Source of the DNA: Eucommia ulmoides
Lineage: Eukaryota; Streptophyta; Magnoliopsida; Garryales; Eucommiaceae
Assembly (NCBI GenBank): GCA_016647705.1
Contig: CM028328.1
Location: 50,081,647 to 50,145,646 of the forward strand
DNA length: 64,000 bases
Reading direction: 5' to 3'
Below, one piece after another: positions 23,393-34,480 of the stretch (within the stretch, counting starts at the first letter, position 1; the number at the start of each line of letters is the position of its first letter). The notes below the pieces were generated by a model that saw nothing but the letters and a program-made list of their open reading frames with translations, was not told the origin of the DNA and did not search any database. Made by a program: the position numbers and the translations under genes.

Positions 23393-23489
23393 CCAATCCC
23401 TGTGGATACAACAACCCCTACTCTTCCCACTTTACTTAAACTTGACCCGTACACTTGTGGTGAAAGTAGCCACGTAATATTCCGCTACC
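23393..23489 (+). repeat. 97-bp terminal piece of an oppositely oriented LTR
   Basis: The piece reads CCAATCCCTGTGGATACAAC and continues to CCGCTACCA, which is the 3' terminal part of the same LTR family in plus orientation. It directly abuts the minus-strand LTR of element B. Most simply it is the remainder of an LTR into which B inserted, CCAAT being the candidate target duplication. The partner half is not adjacent on the left side of B. Confidence 0.75.
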
Positions 23490-24689
23490 AGCTAGGTCAT
23501 CGGCATTTTGGAAATTCATTTTTCCTTTTAAAATTACCCGTGTTTTAACTTTCGTAGGTCTATGTACCCGAGATTTTCTTTAAGTTCGGGAATCGGTTAT
23601 GATCGGGAAAGATGTTAAACACTCCAAGACACCCGTCCGAAGACGATACCTCACTCTAAATTGATATTCACTATTAAACACTGTCCAAGTTGTTTTCTTT
23701 GATTACTTAATAATAATTCCCCCTTTTCAATGTTTTTCCTCTTTTTGTATATTTTGTCATGATGTAATGATAAGCAAGTAAATACTACAGCTAATACTAG
23801 TCGGTGACACTCAATAACAATTTATATATAGATAGAATGTAAATATGCAATCTATACAAAATGAAATGCAAACTAAGACTAAATTGTTTGGATACGCGAC
23901 TGAACCCGCACGTGAGTTGCCTACATATCTCGAATGAGAATCAAGTCTTTACGTAGTTTGTTTGTGTTAGGTTAAAGGATATGGTTTATTATTAAAGGTG
24001 TGACCGAACCCTTACGACTTGCGTACGTACTTTTGGTGTCACCGAAGATCAAGTAAGATGTAGTTTATTCTTGTTACATTTAAAAACTGGGTTGGTTTTA
24101 GTTAAAGACTGGTTTGTGTTAGTTATAAAAGATGGTTTGTTTTAGTTAATTTAAGTTGATTATTAGTTAGTTTTGGTTGTGAACAAGTTGAATCACAACC
24201 TTAGTTAGTTATTATTAATAGTTTTTAAAGTGATGAACAACCTGAATCACAAACTTAATTAGGTTTATTATTAGTTGATTTTAAATTATGAACAACCTAA
24301 ATCACAACATGATATGTACATAACACTCTTTAATTTTGTCATGAACAACTTAAACAAACTCTTTTGTCTTTGGTTTGTTAGTGTTAGTGTGTGAGTTATT
24401 AGTTGAAAAAGGAAAATAAATACCATATACTTATGCCAATCCTACTTGTAACTAAGGAAGATAAGAAATCACTCTTTCATTGTTTCAAGAACAACTTAAA
24501 TAGACTCTTTTATTTTTGGTTAGTTAGTGTTAGTATGTGAGTTGTTAGTTGAAAAAGAAAAATAAATACCATATATATATGCTAGTCCTACTCATAACTA
24601 AGGAAGATGGGAAGGTTTCCGAAGAAGAATCACATATATTCCTAAAGGAGTAGAGGCCCTTCCTTTATCCCAAGTTCTTAGTCATAACG
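23490..24689. other. Noncoding part of a decayed plus-strand element, with tandem duplication
   Basis: No gene is visible. A direct duplication with a period of about 146 bp covers roughly 24342-24620: TGTTAGTGTTAGTGTGTGAG and TAGTTAGTGTTAGTATGTGAG lie in matching surroundings. Upstream, the phrase GAACAAC-TGAATCACAA recurs near 24180-24300. The stretch probably belongs to the same element as the next pseudogene. Confidence 0.45.
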
Positions 24690-25950
24690 GTCTATATAGG
24701 TGCCAGTCCACAAGCCAACCTTAAGCAAACCGCGAAAAAGAAGAACCCCTAAGAAACCCAATTTTGACGCTATGCATTTTTTTAGCAAAGAAATTGAGAA
24801 CAAATGTATTAAGGATATAGTACGTCATAAAGTTGGGTGTGTTAAGCCAATGGATTTTGCAAGTCCAAGGAATAACCATATCAATATTTAGGAAATTTTT
24901 AATGGATTGGGTTGGACTTATTTCCTATCACGAAGTAACCCATGGTTTTCTCATTGGGTAAAGATGTTTTATGCTAATTTGACACTTCAAGATGACTCAA
25001 TATCTTCACATGTTAATGGGGTGGACATTGATTTGTCAATTAAGGATTTCACTGACATACTAAAGATTAATAGAGGGGATGTTTAGCCTCAAAATAATTA
25101 TCTTTGATTTGCACAAAACTTTAATGCTAATCAAGTTTGGAGGAATCTAAATCTTGTCAGTAAGAACACTGGGACGTTGAGTCTAGAAAATAGGATTTTT
25201 CACTCTATAATCACGTATTCTATTATTACTAGAGGAGGTAACCACGCCACTGTTACTAACTTGGACCTATACTTGCTATTGACTATCTTAGAAGGAAAAA
25301 ATATTGACCTTGTTTTTATTTTGTTTGAGCATATGAACTACCAGGTAGGAGTATTCTCTTGGGTCCTACCTTTTGGTAATGATCTTCAAATGGTTTTTGA
25401 ATCGTGTGGAATTGCTAATGAGCTAGATTAATAAACCTACGTTATGACATGCCCATTGTTATTGAATGCAAATAGTATAATTTTAATGGGGTATGAGTTT
25501 GTGGGAAATAGATGGGTGAGAAGGAGTGGAAAAGAGAGAAATAAAGGGTGAGAGAAATGAAAAGAAAATGGGATTCAGAAGTAAACATTAGAGGATGGAT
25601 CAATTCCAAAATCAGTTTGGTAATTTTCAACAATATACTGAAGTAGTAGATTGGCGGATTGATTGGATAACTAACAAGTTGAATTAACTTTCAAATGACA
25701 TCGGAAGGATGTCAATTTCAATGGATGTAGGGTTAGAAGAATGGTGAACTCTATCGAGCAACTCTACGAGATGATGTAGAATTTGCAACCATATGGAGCT
25801 TACTTTCTATCCGGAACATTCGGTCCATCCAGTTCATATTATTAGACGATACCTCCCAGAACCATTGGATAGTTGAGTTGGTACTATCAGCATCCTCCTC
25901 CAAGCAGTACTATCATTTCCCTGGTTCTGTTCCTTATTAGTAATCTCTCA
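24690..25950 (+). pseudogene. Decayed 'putative plant transposon protein' ORF
   Basis: After a basic start region (KPRKRRTPKK), one frame reads LGWTYF, WVKMFYANLTLQDDSISS, VNGVDIDLSIKDFTDILK, then RIFHSIITYSIITRGGNHATV and LLLTILEGKNIDLVFILFEHM. It ends VLPFGNDLQMVFE, with in-frame stops after 24888 and near 25084. This is the order of the domain found in Athila-like plant elements and in element C, so it is an independent plus-strand relic. A tail near 25640-25860 retains phrases such as ITNKLN and SNDIGRMSISMD in shifting frames, as in the coiled-coil tail of that family. The function of the protein is unknown. Confidence 0.65.
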
Positions 25951-26339
25951 ATTGGTTTGTAATATTATTCAGACAAGCCTAATTACTTATTTTTGTCTGT
26001 AATAGTACTTTAAGGTGTGTGATAAACATCTAGTCTTATAAAGGTTTATAGATGTTGCCATCATGATATTAGCGTATGACTTTGGATCTTTTTAAATACT
26101 TAATATTTCATTGACTCATAATGATCCATATAAATATTTGTTTTAAATGTGCTAATTAATTTTAATTTTTTAAACAAGAATATTGATGTTTTAAATTTGT
26201 TTGTATGGTTTATTGAGAAATATTTTTTGAACTTTAAAGGAGAAAACTTGATTTTTGAAAATATTATCTCTATGAATATTTTTCTCGATATTTTTTTTTC
26301 AATTTAATAATGTATAATGGTTTCAAAAATTTTTGGGAT
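25951..26339. other. AT-rich sequence without recognised features
   Basis: I see no ORF, repeat or element end here. Confidence 0.4.
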
Positions 26340-28680
26340 GAAAATAGACATTTTAATCCTTAGTCCCCACTTTTTGAGATGACAAAGATGGAGAAGTTAT
26401 ATGACGTTTTTAAAATATTATTTATTATCCTTGCATGAATTAATGAATCTAATTAAATAGGGGAAGCAATAACATTTTGTGTTTATATTGAATATCTTTT
26501 GATAAATGTTTTTCTCATAATAGTTCATAAACGAGTTAAAAACACGCCCCCATATTTAAGAGGAACATGGTTACTCTTTTAATAAGAAAACATCAAAGTT
26601 AATAGTTATCATCAAAATGGAGAGATAGTTGAACCTAATATATTTGATGAACAACTGAATGTTGATTCTTTATAGAACTGATGGGTCTATTAAGTGATTT
26701 CTGATTAGAAGTTCCATGAGAAAAAGAATGAATCAAAAACGTTAATTGTTGAAGATTTACGAGACAAATATTTAATAAAGAGATTCAAGATGGGTACAAA
26801 GTGAAAATATTGAATATTTTTTAGAGCGTTGAAGTTTTTTTGTATTCTTATGTAAAAAACAAGTAAATAAATCAATATCTCATTACTCTTATACTCTTAA
26901 TGAAATTTGAATTAGAATCACGCATGACACATTAAAATGAGTAATTTTATGTGTGGCATGGTAAGAAGTGATAAATTTAAGATCCTAAATGATTTTTATA
27001 ATGTATTAAAATCATGAAAATATTTTTAACATATAAAATGATAAGTTTCTAGTCATTTCGGTCAATCGACAAAGCGGGTCGGTCAACTAACAAAAACAGT
27101 GGTTCACAGGAAATTGAGAAAGGAGTCTACTAACCAAATCAGTCAACTGACCAGGGGAATGGACAAGCGACGAAAAATGGGCAACGATCAACTTTTGGAC
27201 CACTGTAGAGGTCGGTCAACCAGTAGTCAAGGCGGTCTACCAACGGGGTCTTATTCAATCAACTTCAATGTTTTATTTCTCATTATCTTTTACCCAATTC
27301 CAATGATTTTAAACATTGGAAAAATATATTTTTGGGGGATTTGAGTATATTTTTGATGAGGGTATTTTTTGACACCTCTGAGTCATCACTTGGGACCTAA
27401 CCACGCATCAACCCTCACAATGACAAGGATGTATTCTGGAATCCACAACGCCATACTGGAGCATATGCCGACTACGGATCATCCATGGAATCTCATTTTC
27501 ACCCAAGGAGGAGCGAGAAGCCTTGCAAGGACGTGCCGCTCTAAGCTCTGTGTCGTGCCCTCGGCGATCAGTTTTAGGGACTCATTTGTTCACCTCAACC
27601 GGCTCTCCTTTTCACCTTATTTATTCTCCAGGACTCCATGCATCTCCGCTCTCTGCCACCAATTCACCGTCGCAGGCTTGACAATGACCTGCAGGCTTCG
27701 ACAAATGGACCCAAAAGCTCAAGCCCAACGATTATCTCCTAAATGCCCCGGATTATCAGCTAAACACAGTGTTTCGACTAATTAATCATGTGTAGGCTCG
27801 ACTAATCATCTCCAATGCCTATATATATCGAGGGCTATGTAAGCTCGAGGTACGCAGAAATACACTTACATTACACGCGAGTTCATTTGTTTACTTGCTA
27901 TATTTTGTACCTTTTCTCTGTGAGCACTGATTACCATGCTGGAGGGGCTTCACCGGGACAAACCCCCCATCTGAGCCTTCTGTAGGTACACTTCCTAAGG
28001 ATTAGAACTCTAGACATAGTAGGTCAGTCCTCTCAGGACCCAGCACAGCTCATGCGAGGACTTTTCAACCGACGACTCCACCTCAGCAAGATGACCCACC
28101 TGTCATCCGACTGGACCATACTCGAGGTGTGTACCAGTTTTACACACAAAAAATTTCTATTATATATCATGTATTTTTAAGATCCTATTAATTTGGTCCA
28201 TATATTAATTAATTCTTTGGATTGAATTTGTAACACTACTTTTTATATTTAATAGTTTTGAATCTAAAATATTTAGGGGACCAAATCAAGCTTTTATAAG
28301 AGTATTTTTAAATCAAATATACCTATTTTTGTAGTATATTATGTATGAGGTCTTAGAGTATCATTTTTAGTCTTATCTTTTGAAAACTAGCCGTTATAAG
28401 GCTTAGTTGGAACTTTATATAAGGAAACCTGCGTTTTCAACTTTAATCAATCAAGAATAAAGAGTTTAAATCAACATTTGCTTTAAAGAGAGTGAGATTT
28501 TGATGAAATATTTCTAAGAGAGATATTCAGAAAGAGTTGTTGATAAGAGCGCGCAAAAGTTTTAATAACCGATTTTGTTCTACACTAAGCTATCTTATTT
28601 ATTTTCAAGAAATCTCAGTGAGATCTTTCTGTGTTGATTTAATTCAAGTGTAGGGGGCTACTAGAGAGAGAGGTAAACTT
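26340..28680 (+). mobile_element. Decayed copia 3' end and LTR (element L)
   Basis: The phrase AAACATCAAAGTTAATAGTT at about 26588 and the following purine-rich AAAATGGAGAGAT match the polypurine region of element F. An LTR-like stretch follows. It includes GGTCAAT-GAC repeats (about 27058-27240), GAAAACTAGCCGTTATAAGG near 28384 and TTTATATAAGG near 28414 as a TATA candidate. The CAACA end is missing, replaced by the LINE tail at 28681. About 0.78 kb of foreign sequence lies inside (next entry). Confidence 0.55.
27367..28145 (+). mobile_element. Possible solo LTR inside element L
   Basis: This segment is markedly richer in GC than its flanks. It begins TGACACCTCTGAG and ends near CAGTTTTACACA. 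It has a promoter-like order: CCTATATATATCGAGG near 27820, then CTGTGAGCACTG and a GC-rich tail. That resembles an LTR of an unrelated family. I could not find a clean target duplication. The 138-codon open frame at 27369-27785 has no recognisable domain. Confidence 0.4.
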
Positions 28681-28846
28681 AAGAAGACGTTAAACAAGAC
28701 TATTTGGAATAATTTGATGACATTAAACCTTACGGAGGGGATGGTCCTTAATCGATTACTATGGCGCAAATGGATTCATGTAGCTAACCTTACATAAGTA
28801 GGATAAAGGCTTAGTTGATGTTGTTGTTGTTGTTATTGTTGTTGTA
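28681..28846 (+). pseudogene. RTE-type LINE, 3' terminal fragment
   Basis: The frame reads KKTLNKTIWNNLMTLNLTEG, then MVLNRLLWRKWIHVANLT and a stop. That is the extreme C-terminus of plant RTE reverse transcriptases (pattern W-R-IHVADP). A TTG repeat (about 28814-28845) follows, the usual 3' end of plant RTE LINEs and of SINEs derived from them. The rest of the element is absent, as expected from 5' truncation during target-primed reverse transcription. Confidence 0.8.
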
Positions 28847-29225
28847 TCTAATTGATTACTTGGACTATTTATTTTGGAAAAAATCATTTTCATGTTTGAA
28901 AATCTTAATATCTTAAGAAACGATTTTTGCCTATGAAATCTGATTAAATATTATTTGTGCTTGAATTGAGTAAATCATACTTATTTCTCATACAGTTCTA
29001 TCATGAAGTATTCAGGACATTAATTGAGTATAATGTTTTGAGGTGCTAGAAACTCCTATGGGAAGAAACTAGTGATTTTTTATTTTTTTTGTATTTGCGA
29101 GTGTGAATGGATTAGACATATTTGGGACGGTGTCTAATCAGGGTGGCCTATTAAAAGGATTAGGTTTTGATTCTTCTTGTAATAGAATTAGGTTAGTCTT
29201 TATCCTGATAAAGAGATAAGATTCT
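28847..29225. other. Sequence without recognised features
   Basis: AT-rich with no ORF. The last part may be the diverged terminal part of LTR M, but I cannot align it confidently. Confidence 0.35.
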
Positions 29226-29286
29226 TAGTATAAATATAAATACTAAACTAAAATACTAATTAATCTAATTACACTATTTATACTAT

Positions 29287-30131
29287 ATAGTGTAAATAGT
29301 GCCTAATTTTGTTTGGGTGGATTTGTCCTTCAACTACAAAACCTAAGCACTTTGGTAGTTTTTGAGTATTTTTATCGTGTTTTAATTTGTTTTAATTAGC
29401 TTTTATTTATTTTTGTATAAGTTAGGTGTTTGGGACGAAAAGGAGCTAAAACGGTTGAAAATCGAGCTAATTGGTGAAACGACGGTGGAAGAACAGTGGA
29501 AAAATAATTCCAACTAGCTTAACTTCGTTAAATTTCAGAACCATTGCATACAACATGCCATTCAAATCCTACCTGCAATCCATGTTATATGCAATGGTTA
29601 TGAAATTTTACGAAGTTAAGCTAGTCGGAATACTACAAAGTTACAATTTGGAGATGATGATATCACTTGACACCAAAAATAAAGAGTGAAAAAATAGAAA
29701 AGAATTCAAACAATCCAAACAAAAAATCTTAAAGGTAAGATATGTAAGTTTAGGAGCCATTTGTTTTTCCTTTCCTTGATTTATCTTCTTGGGCTTAAAA
29801 TTATGGAATTTCAGTTCCTAAGTATTCTAAAACATTTGAAGTAATTAGGAAATTTCTTAAGAATTTGAGAAACAAGATTTTTTATTTTTTATTTTTTTTT
29901 ATTAAGAGTAGAAACCGAAAAACAAAAACATTAATCAACCGCCACCTTAGTTACTTGCTCAACATCGAAATCAAAATTACAAGTTTGCCTATTGTATTTT
30001 AGTGTGTTTTGTTGTCAAGTAGCAATTTTTTTTGTATCCCTATATAAATCTCGTTGAGAGGTAAGGGCTGACCAAAAGTGCTTAGGTTTTGTAGTAGAGG
30101 GACAAATCTACCCAAAACAAATTAGGCACTG
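29287..30131. repeat. Insert with ~57-66 bp inverted terminal arms in LTR M
   Basis: The left arm (about 29287-29352, AGTGCCTAATTTTGTTTGGG onward) is the reverse complement of the right arm (about 30075-30131, ending CAAATTAGGCACT) with a few differences. Inside the left arm the sequence continues as an LTR of the same family in plus orientation (29351-29507), so this is not a simple MITE. Confidence 0.6.
29508..29630 (+). repeat. Long hairpin, 50-bp arms and 23-base loop
   Basis: Arms 29508-29557 (TTCCAACTAGCTTAACTTCG...) and 29581-29630 (...CGAAGTTAAGCTAGTCGGAA) pair at 46 of 50 positions. The loop is 29558-29580. The hairpin follows directly after the plus-oriented LTR segment GGAAGAACAGTGG, where other LTRs carry their GC palindromes. 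Size and pairing resemble small-RNA precursors, but this is inference only. Confidence 0.8.
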
Positions 30132-31330
30132 GTTAGTATAAATATAAATACTAAACTAAAATACTAATTAATATAATTACACTATTTATACTATATTGAG
30201 ACGTTTAGGAGAATGAATTATCTAGGGATTAACTTCATTTACTTAAACATGTTTGGTTTCGGTTAGTTAACAATAACGGTATTCGATCTATTCGACAATC
30301 TCAGTATCATGAACTCATTCACTCCCTCTCCCGAGTGTCAAGTGAATGAATTTGTGACTTCGCGTTAACGTCGAAGTCCCCCTCTAGAGTTTTGTAGAAC
30401 ATATAGTCACATGAGTCTTATCCCAACGTCATGGATTGCACACTTTTTAATACCCTCTTGGGTCTTTAGATCGTCGCGTTGTGTTTAAACCCCAGTCCGA
30501 ATCCGAGGTTACCTCTCCCGAGTGTCCAACCCTAATTTCTCAACATATCTAAACAAGCATATTATGGAAATATAAGAACGGTAAACACAATCGAATAGCG
30601 AAGAACAACCGTTAATGAAACAGAATTCAAACAAATGACATTTTCATAAACTATATTAATCCCATAGATAATCCATGTTTAGCCAATGGCCATAACTGTA
30701 TATACAATAACAAACGAGCTAAACATGCTCAAACAAACTATCCAAGTTAAGAAATAAAGAAAGAAACGAAGGAACTTAGTCGTTATCTGAAGATCCAACG
30801 GTAAAACCACTCCGAGAACGTTCCTCCTTCTTCAATTTATGATCTACTTCTTTGGGTTTGAATAAGCTCCCCAAAAACTCTAAAACATATCCTATACTAA
30901 TCTCTAATAAGGTCTAATGGCCGAAAAATTGAGAGGAGGATAAGATATAGGAACAAAAAATATCTCAAAATATCACCGCTGCAACGGTGGCATCATCACT
31001 GCAGCGGTGGTTCGTCAGTGGGCACTCTGTTGTTTCACCGTTGTAGTGGTGGAAAGATAGAGGAAATGTGAGCTATTTTTTGTTTTACTGCTACAGCGGT
31101 GGACAACTTGGCTTTTTCATAATTTTTCCACCATTCTTCCACCGTCGTTTCACTGATTAGCTCAATTTTCAACCGTTTTAGCTTCTTTTTGTTTCAAACA
31201 CCTGATTTATACAAAAATAAATAAAATATAATTAAAACAAATTAAAACACGATAAAAATACTCAAAAACTACCAAATTCGATTTGAAAATAAATGGATAA
31301 ATTACCCCTATCACGTATTAAACATAGTAA

Positions 31331-31786
31331 GGTGACGTTTGATATGCAGGATTCGAGATGAGATTGGAATACCCATGGGAATGGTCATTTCATTCCTATG
31401 TTTGATACATGGGATTAAATCTCATTCCCACAACTAATGATTCTCTAATCTCACAAAATATGAGATTAACCAATATCAAGATAAACTTAGTATTAGTTAA
31501 TCCCATTTACATGGGATTAGGTTTTAATTATTCATTGGCCAAAAAATGAGACCAAATACTAACTAAATATTTGAATTGGAATAAAATTTAATTAAAATAA
31601 TTATTATACCATTTAAAAATTTAATTCAATTACAATATTACCCTTTGATGTCATCCCAGTACCACATGTAATTCCTTTTAGCACCAAACATTGAAATGAT
31701 AATGACCATTACATTATCATACTAATTCCAATCATATTGTCATTCCATTCCATTCCATTTCAGCATACTAAATGAAGCGTTTTAGG
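31331..31786. mobile_element. Candidate MITE
   Basis: A noncoding unit of about 455 bp starts GTGACGTTTGATATGCAGG. It ends with a sequence whose complement reads AACGCTTCATTTAGTATGCTG, so ACG-TT and TATGC-G recur at both ends. Internal stretches such as GGAATGG-CATTTCATTCC are partly self-complementary. Superfamily and target duplication are not resolved. Confidence 0.45.
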
Positions 31787-32192
31787 GTTTGATATTTGGA
31801 GGGAATCTTGGAAGTAATTGTATTAGTAGTACAAAAATATTATTGGAGAGAGTTAAAAATTTAGACAATTAAAAAACAACTAAAAAATTATATAATTAAA
31901 AACCCTAAGCTTACATATCCAAACTATTAGACAATTACGGAAGGAGCAAATTGAGATTTGAAAACCCTAAGAAGAACTATATTAAACAATTGAAAAATTA
32001 AAAAGCCTAACATTAAACATATTAAACAATAAAAAAAAAAGAAAAGGAAACTTGCCAATCGGATTGAGATTTGACTAGAGCAAAGATGGACAAGGCGCAG
32101 AAGATGAAGAAATATGTAGGCAGCATAGGTAGATGGAGCGCAGATGTAGTAAAAAGTTACAGGATCTTGGAATACCGTAACTTTTTCTTAAC

Positions 32193-32251
<59 letters not shown>

Positions 32252-32257
32252 TATATA
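31787..32257. other. Noncoding sequence and compound (TA)n / (TATG) microsatellite
   Basis: No gene is visible. An alternating TA run with two TG interruptions occupies about 32193-32257. The 83-codon open frame crossing it (32071-32322) is largely translated microsatellite. Confidence 0.6.
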
Positions 32258-34249
32258 AATCCGGACATATTTACATTTTGAGATATCAGATCGAATATTT
32301 GACGACTGAGATTATATTTTAAGACATTTTATATTTAAGACATTTTAGGCCATTGGATCGAATATGTAACGGCCGAGATTGAATGATATCAAGAGATATT
32401 TTGAGCCGTCAGATTGGATTAGATCTAAGGTTCAAGATCAAATATTAGGTTATATTAAAATTTTATAATTATGGTACCCCACAAAATCCCTAGAATATCT
32501 CAACAAATTAACCCTCCTCCTTCCCGAAATATAATAAATCAGGAAGGTGTTGGCTGACTGAGAGATTTTAAGGGTTGGGATCAACTTGAAAGGGATCTAC
32601 GGTGGATATTGAGTGCACTTATGAAGTGTGGCTCAAGTGGTATTTTCATAACTAAAAAGGAAAGGGTTGCGCGTTCGATTCTCCTATCTCGCACTTTCTA
32701 TTCCCCCCTCTCTTTTTTGGCTCCAAATCAGTTACAGATCCAACCTTAAAAATGTAGCTTCATATCTCTAAAACAGATCCATCCCTTCATAGCTCTAAAA
32801 CAAATCCAGCCCTTCATCCACGATCGTCGCGTATCGTCGTGCACCGTCGAGCCGTCATCCCTGCTCCATTCGCCGGAAATCTCCACGCACCATCTCTTTT
32901 TGTCTCTTTTTCATCATCCATCGCGCCTTACCATCCTCAATGGTGAGTTGATTCGATCTGTTGTTCGTTCAGCGTTAGGGTTTAGGGTTCGAGATCGTCC
33001 AGATCTGACTATTCATGATCGGATTTGATTTTGATTTTGCCACCCGTAGATCTTTGATCGTGCCTTAACCGAACCGGCCGTGATTTAGTGTTTGGCATCG
33101 TTTAGCCTTTGATTTTCCTATTTATCTATCTCTCTCCATCGCCGTTTTCTCATTGTCCACGAACTCACCTCTCACGTTTCGTCGTTTCCTCCCACCCTCC
33201 AACCTTTGTCGATTAATCCCTTCCCACGATCTTATTTCAATCCCTCATCCACCTCCACAAACACCTTCAATTGGTTTAAATCCCCACATTTTCATGCTAA
33301 CGGAACCTATTTTCTCCCCCATCTCTCTCATGTTCTCTCTCTGCGCAAACCCTTCCAATGAGGTTAGGATCGCCGACGGCCGACGAATGTAGAGGTCGCA
33401 GCGTCGACGATCAAGATTTTCCAACCAACTGCCATCCATGGTCTGATCGAGGACCGATTTGGCTAGATCTGGCCCGTTTTCCAAATCGATACGGGGACCA
33501 ACAGTACGTGCCTCTTCTCTCTTCGTTCCAAGCCACACAGGTGAGTCTCTCAGTCCTCGATCTTCTTCTATATGCACACCGCCGCCATATTTGATTAAAT
33601 TCATGATCATTTTTATTAAATTTAAGGTTTGTATTGCTGTTATTAAAGTAGTTTATATCATAAATTTAAGGTTTGTTAAATAGTGTTTTGGGCCAGTTTG
33701 TTCGCAGTGTTCTGATTAGTATTTTGGGTCTGTTTGTTCATAGTGATTGTTCTGATTCTAATTTGTTCAATAATTGTTTGATTTTTTTAATTTAGGTGCA
33801 AGTTCCCTAATTAGGGTTAGTGTTTCATGGTGTTTTTCATTGTTGGTTCTTAGAAAATCTCTTATACTGATTTTCATTGTTCATAGAATGTTCTAATTAA
33901 TGTCTGTATGTTCATAGTGGTTTGGGTCTGTTGGTTTATTGTTTATTGTTCATATTGATTTGATCCATCTCCCGTCATTTTGAATCTACTTTCATATTTT
34001 TGATTGTGTTTATGAATCAATTAAATTTAGGTTTTTTTACTTTGATTTTGTTAGATTAGTGTTTTTGGTGTCGGGATTTGATTGCATTTTCTTACAATAT
34101 GATTTGAATATGATTTGTGGTGAGGAATTTGATTGCATTTGCTTACAATTTCCCTCTATATACATATACCTGTCGTTTGAAATTGTGGTGAGGAACTTTT
34201 TGAATTTTAATATTATTTATTACGTTAAATTATATATAGAAACTTTAAA

Positions 34250-34281
34250 ACCCGTGTCTTTAGGCATAAGGTATACGCTAG
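34250..34281 (+). other. Helitron-type 3' terminus, degenerate
   Basis: CCCGTGTCTTTAGGCATAAG forms a weak hairpin, followed nine bases later by CTAG (34278-34281). The sequence is related to the termini at 36.4 and 38.1 kb. Confidence 0.45.
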
Positions 34282-34334
34282 ATTCATAAAATTAAATTGC
34301 AATTACGTGTATAAGATAGATTCATACAAAATCA

Positions 34335-34480
34335 TTAGATGTTGCGAAGATTTAGATGAGTGTACATGCTAGGCCAGATGAGTGTAAATTAATTAGATCA
34401 GATTTAGATGAGTATACATGCCATGCGTGGCCAGATGAGTGTAAAAGTATGTGAGTGTACATGCCAGGCCAGATGAGATT
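34335..34480 (+). repeat. Short degenerate minisatellite
   Basis: The phrase GGCCAGATGAGTGTAAA and relatives (GATGAGTGTACATGC) recur three to four times with variable spacing. No coding meaning is apparent. Confidence 0.6.

Larger units (their letters stand above)
29226..31313 (-). mobile_element. Rearranged Athila-like LTR (copy M)
   Basis: From about 30134 to 31313 the sequence is a clear minus-orientation LTR ending CCCTATCA. It has the CTCTCCCGAGTGT motifs (near 30331 and 30510) and palindromes at 30974-30990, 30997-31010, 31036-31052 and 31086-31102. Its first 70 bp (30134-30200) are also present at 29226-29297. Between the two copies lies an insert of about 0.84 kb. The terminal TGG... 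end was not found. Confidence 0.7.

Noticed and set aside
32071-32322. 83-codon open frame
   Set aside because: More than a third of it is translated (TA)n microsatellite (YIYIYIYMY); not credible as a gene.
32974-32990. TTAGGGTTTAGGG as an interstitial telomere repeat
   Set aside because: Barely two units; this is more like the common plant telo-box than a telomeric tract.
33153-33683. Overlapping open frames on both strands in the GC-richer segment
   Set aside because: None has a recognisable domain, frames on opposite strands are equally long, and captured UTR or intron sequence explains the composition.
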